64,000 nt of DNA from Serinus canaria (lineage: Eukaryota > Chordata > Aves > Passeriformes > Fringillidae), in contig NC_066329.1 in assembly GCF_022539315.1 (NCBI RefSeq), forward strand, positions 4,749,072 through 4,813,071, in the 5' to 3' direction. The notes below the pieces were generated by a model. That model did no database searches. It was given only the letters and a program-made list of their open reading frames with translations, and was not told the DNA's origin. Positions within the stretch are counted from its first letter, which is position 1. The number at the start of each line of letters is the position of its first letter. A program made the translations under genes and the position numbers. Below are positions 63,413-64,000 of the stretch, in pieces.

Positions 63413-64000
63413 AATATGAAGCTTCACTGTCAGTCTGGAGGGCACAGCTAAAAATCCCATGAGTCACATTCAGCTCTGCCTCTCCTGGGGTATCCTGGCC
63501 ACAGGAACATCTGTTGGGACCTGTGTGCTCACAGACTCGGTTCCAGCCATCCATGCCACATTTCTCACACATACACCAAAACCCTTCCCAGCTCTTCTAA
63601 GAAAACTGGAAAAGCCACAAAATCTGCAACATATGACATCAGAGCTTAATACCACCACTCTAAAGTAGATGTGTGTCACAGAAAAATACCCAGAAAGACA
63701 AAATCCAAGCATCAATCAACCCCTTCCCAGTTCTTCTTTCTCCTGCAAACAGTATTTTTGCTCTAACTGTTCTAGAATATTTACCCAAACCGCACCCTTT
63801 AAAGAATCCAGCACTAGCCATGGCACCAGTATTTCGTGGTATCACAGCCCCATTGCAGCCTCTTGGAAATCAAAATTATGGCTTATAGGTCTTGAATATC
63901 TTGACACTTTTTAAGGTTGGGCATGCAATTCCTGTCAAGAGAGAGGCACATCCAAAATCCAACAAAATAAAGACACATGAAGGGTTTGGCTGTGGGGACA
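63413..64000. other. No gene seen
   Basis: Ordinary unique sequence up to the right edge. Nothing recognised. Confidence 0.5.

Overview
The window is vertebrate nuclear DNA, most likely from a bird. Two independent observations support this. First, three spliced exons on the minus strand encode the N-terminus and most of the T-box of TBX3, a developmental transcriptional repressor. Second, the only interspersed repeats I recognise with confidence are two short CR1 LINE 3' fragments (32.9-33.1 kb and 63.0-63.4 kb), both on the minus strand; the second resembles the CR1 type common in songbirds and other Neoaves. There are no operons and no bacterial or viral coding regions.

Layout. Positions 1-4891 hold the 5' half of TBX3, read right to left: exon 1 coding part 4497-4891, exon 2 at 2412-2679 and exon 3 at 1028-1174. 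All have GT/AG junctions and the frame is kept. The rest of the gene lies off the left edge. Positions 4892 to about 5930 are the probable long 5' UTR, with five short upstream ORFs. The promoter zone is about 5.9-6.1 kb. It has a CCAAT box facing TBX3 and, pointing the other way, a CCAAT-TATA pair that could drive a divergent noncoding transcript. A CpG island follows at 6.16-6.83 kb.

From 6.8 kb to the right edge (57 kb) I see no protein-coding gene. In other vertebrates the 5' side of TBX3 is a large gene desert reaching towards MED13L, and this window fits its proximal part. The desert alternates between CpG-rich islands (notably 14.8-15.1, 17.3-18.8 and 34.2-35.3 kb), ordinary unique sequence, and AT-richer blocks dense in homeodomain, forkhead, SOX, GATA and T-box core motifs. 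The latter look like conserved noncoding regulatory elements. The best candidates are 15.8-16.3, 16.6-17.2, 18.95-19.3, 36.1-36.9, 38.3-38.8, 50.1-50.5 and 51.6-52.6 kb. These are inferred from composition and motifs only; no alignment was available.

Other contents are a probable solo LTR (about 44.0-44.6 kb, minus strand), a 56-nt T homopolymer at 35.8 kb, a CT microsatellite at 24.2 kb, an 85-nt uninterrupted polypurine tract beside the TBX3 promoter, and several perfect palindromes inside candidate enhancers. The single functional theme is one dosage-sensitive developmental gene with its promoter and part of its upstream regulatory landscape.
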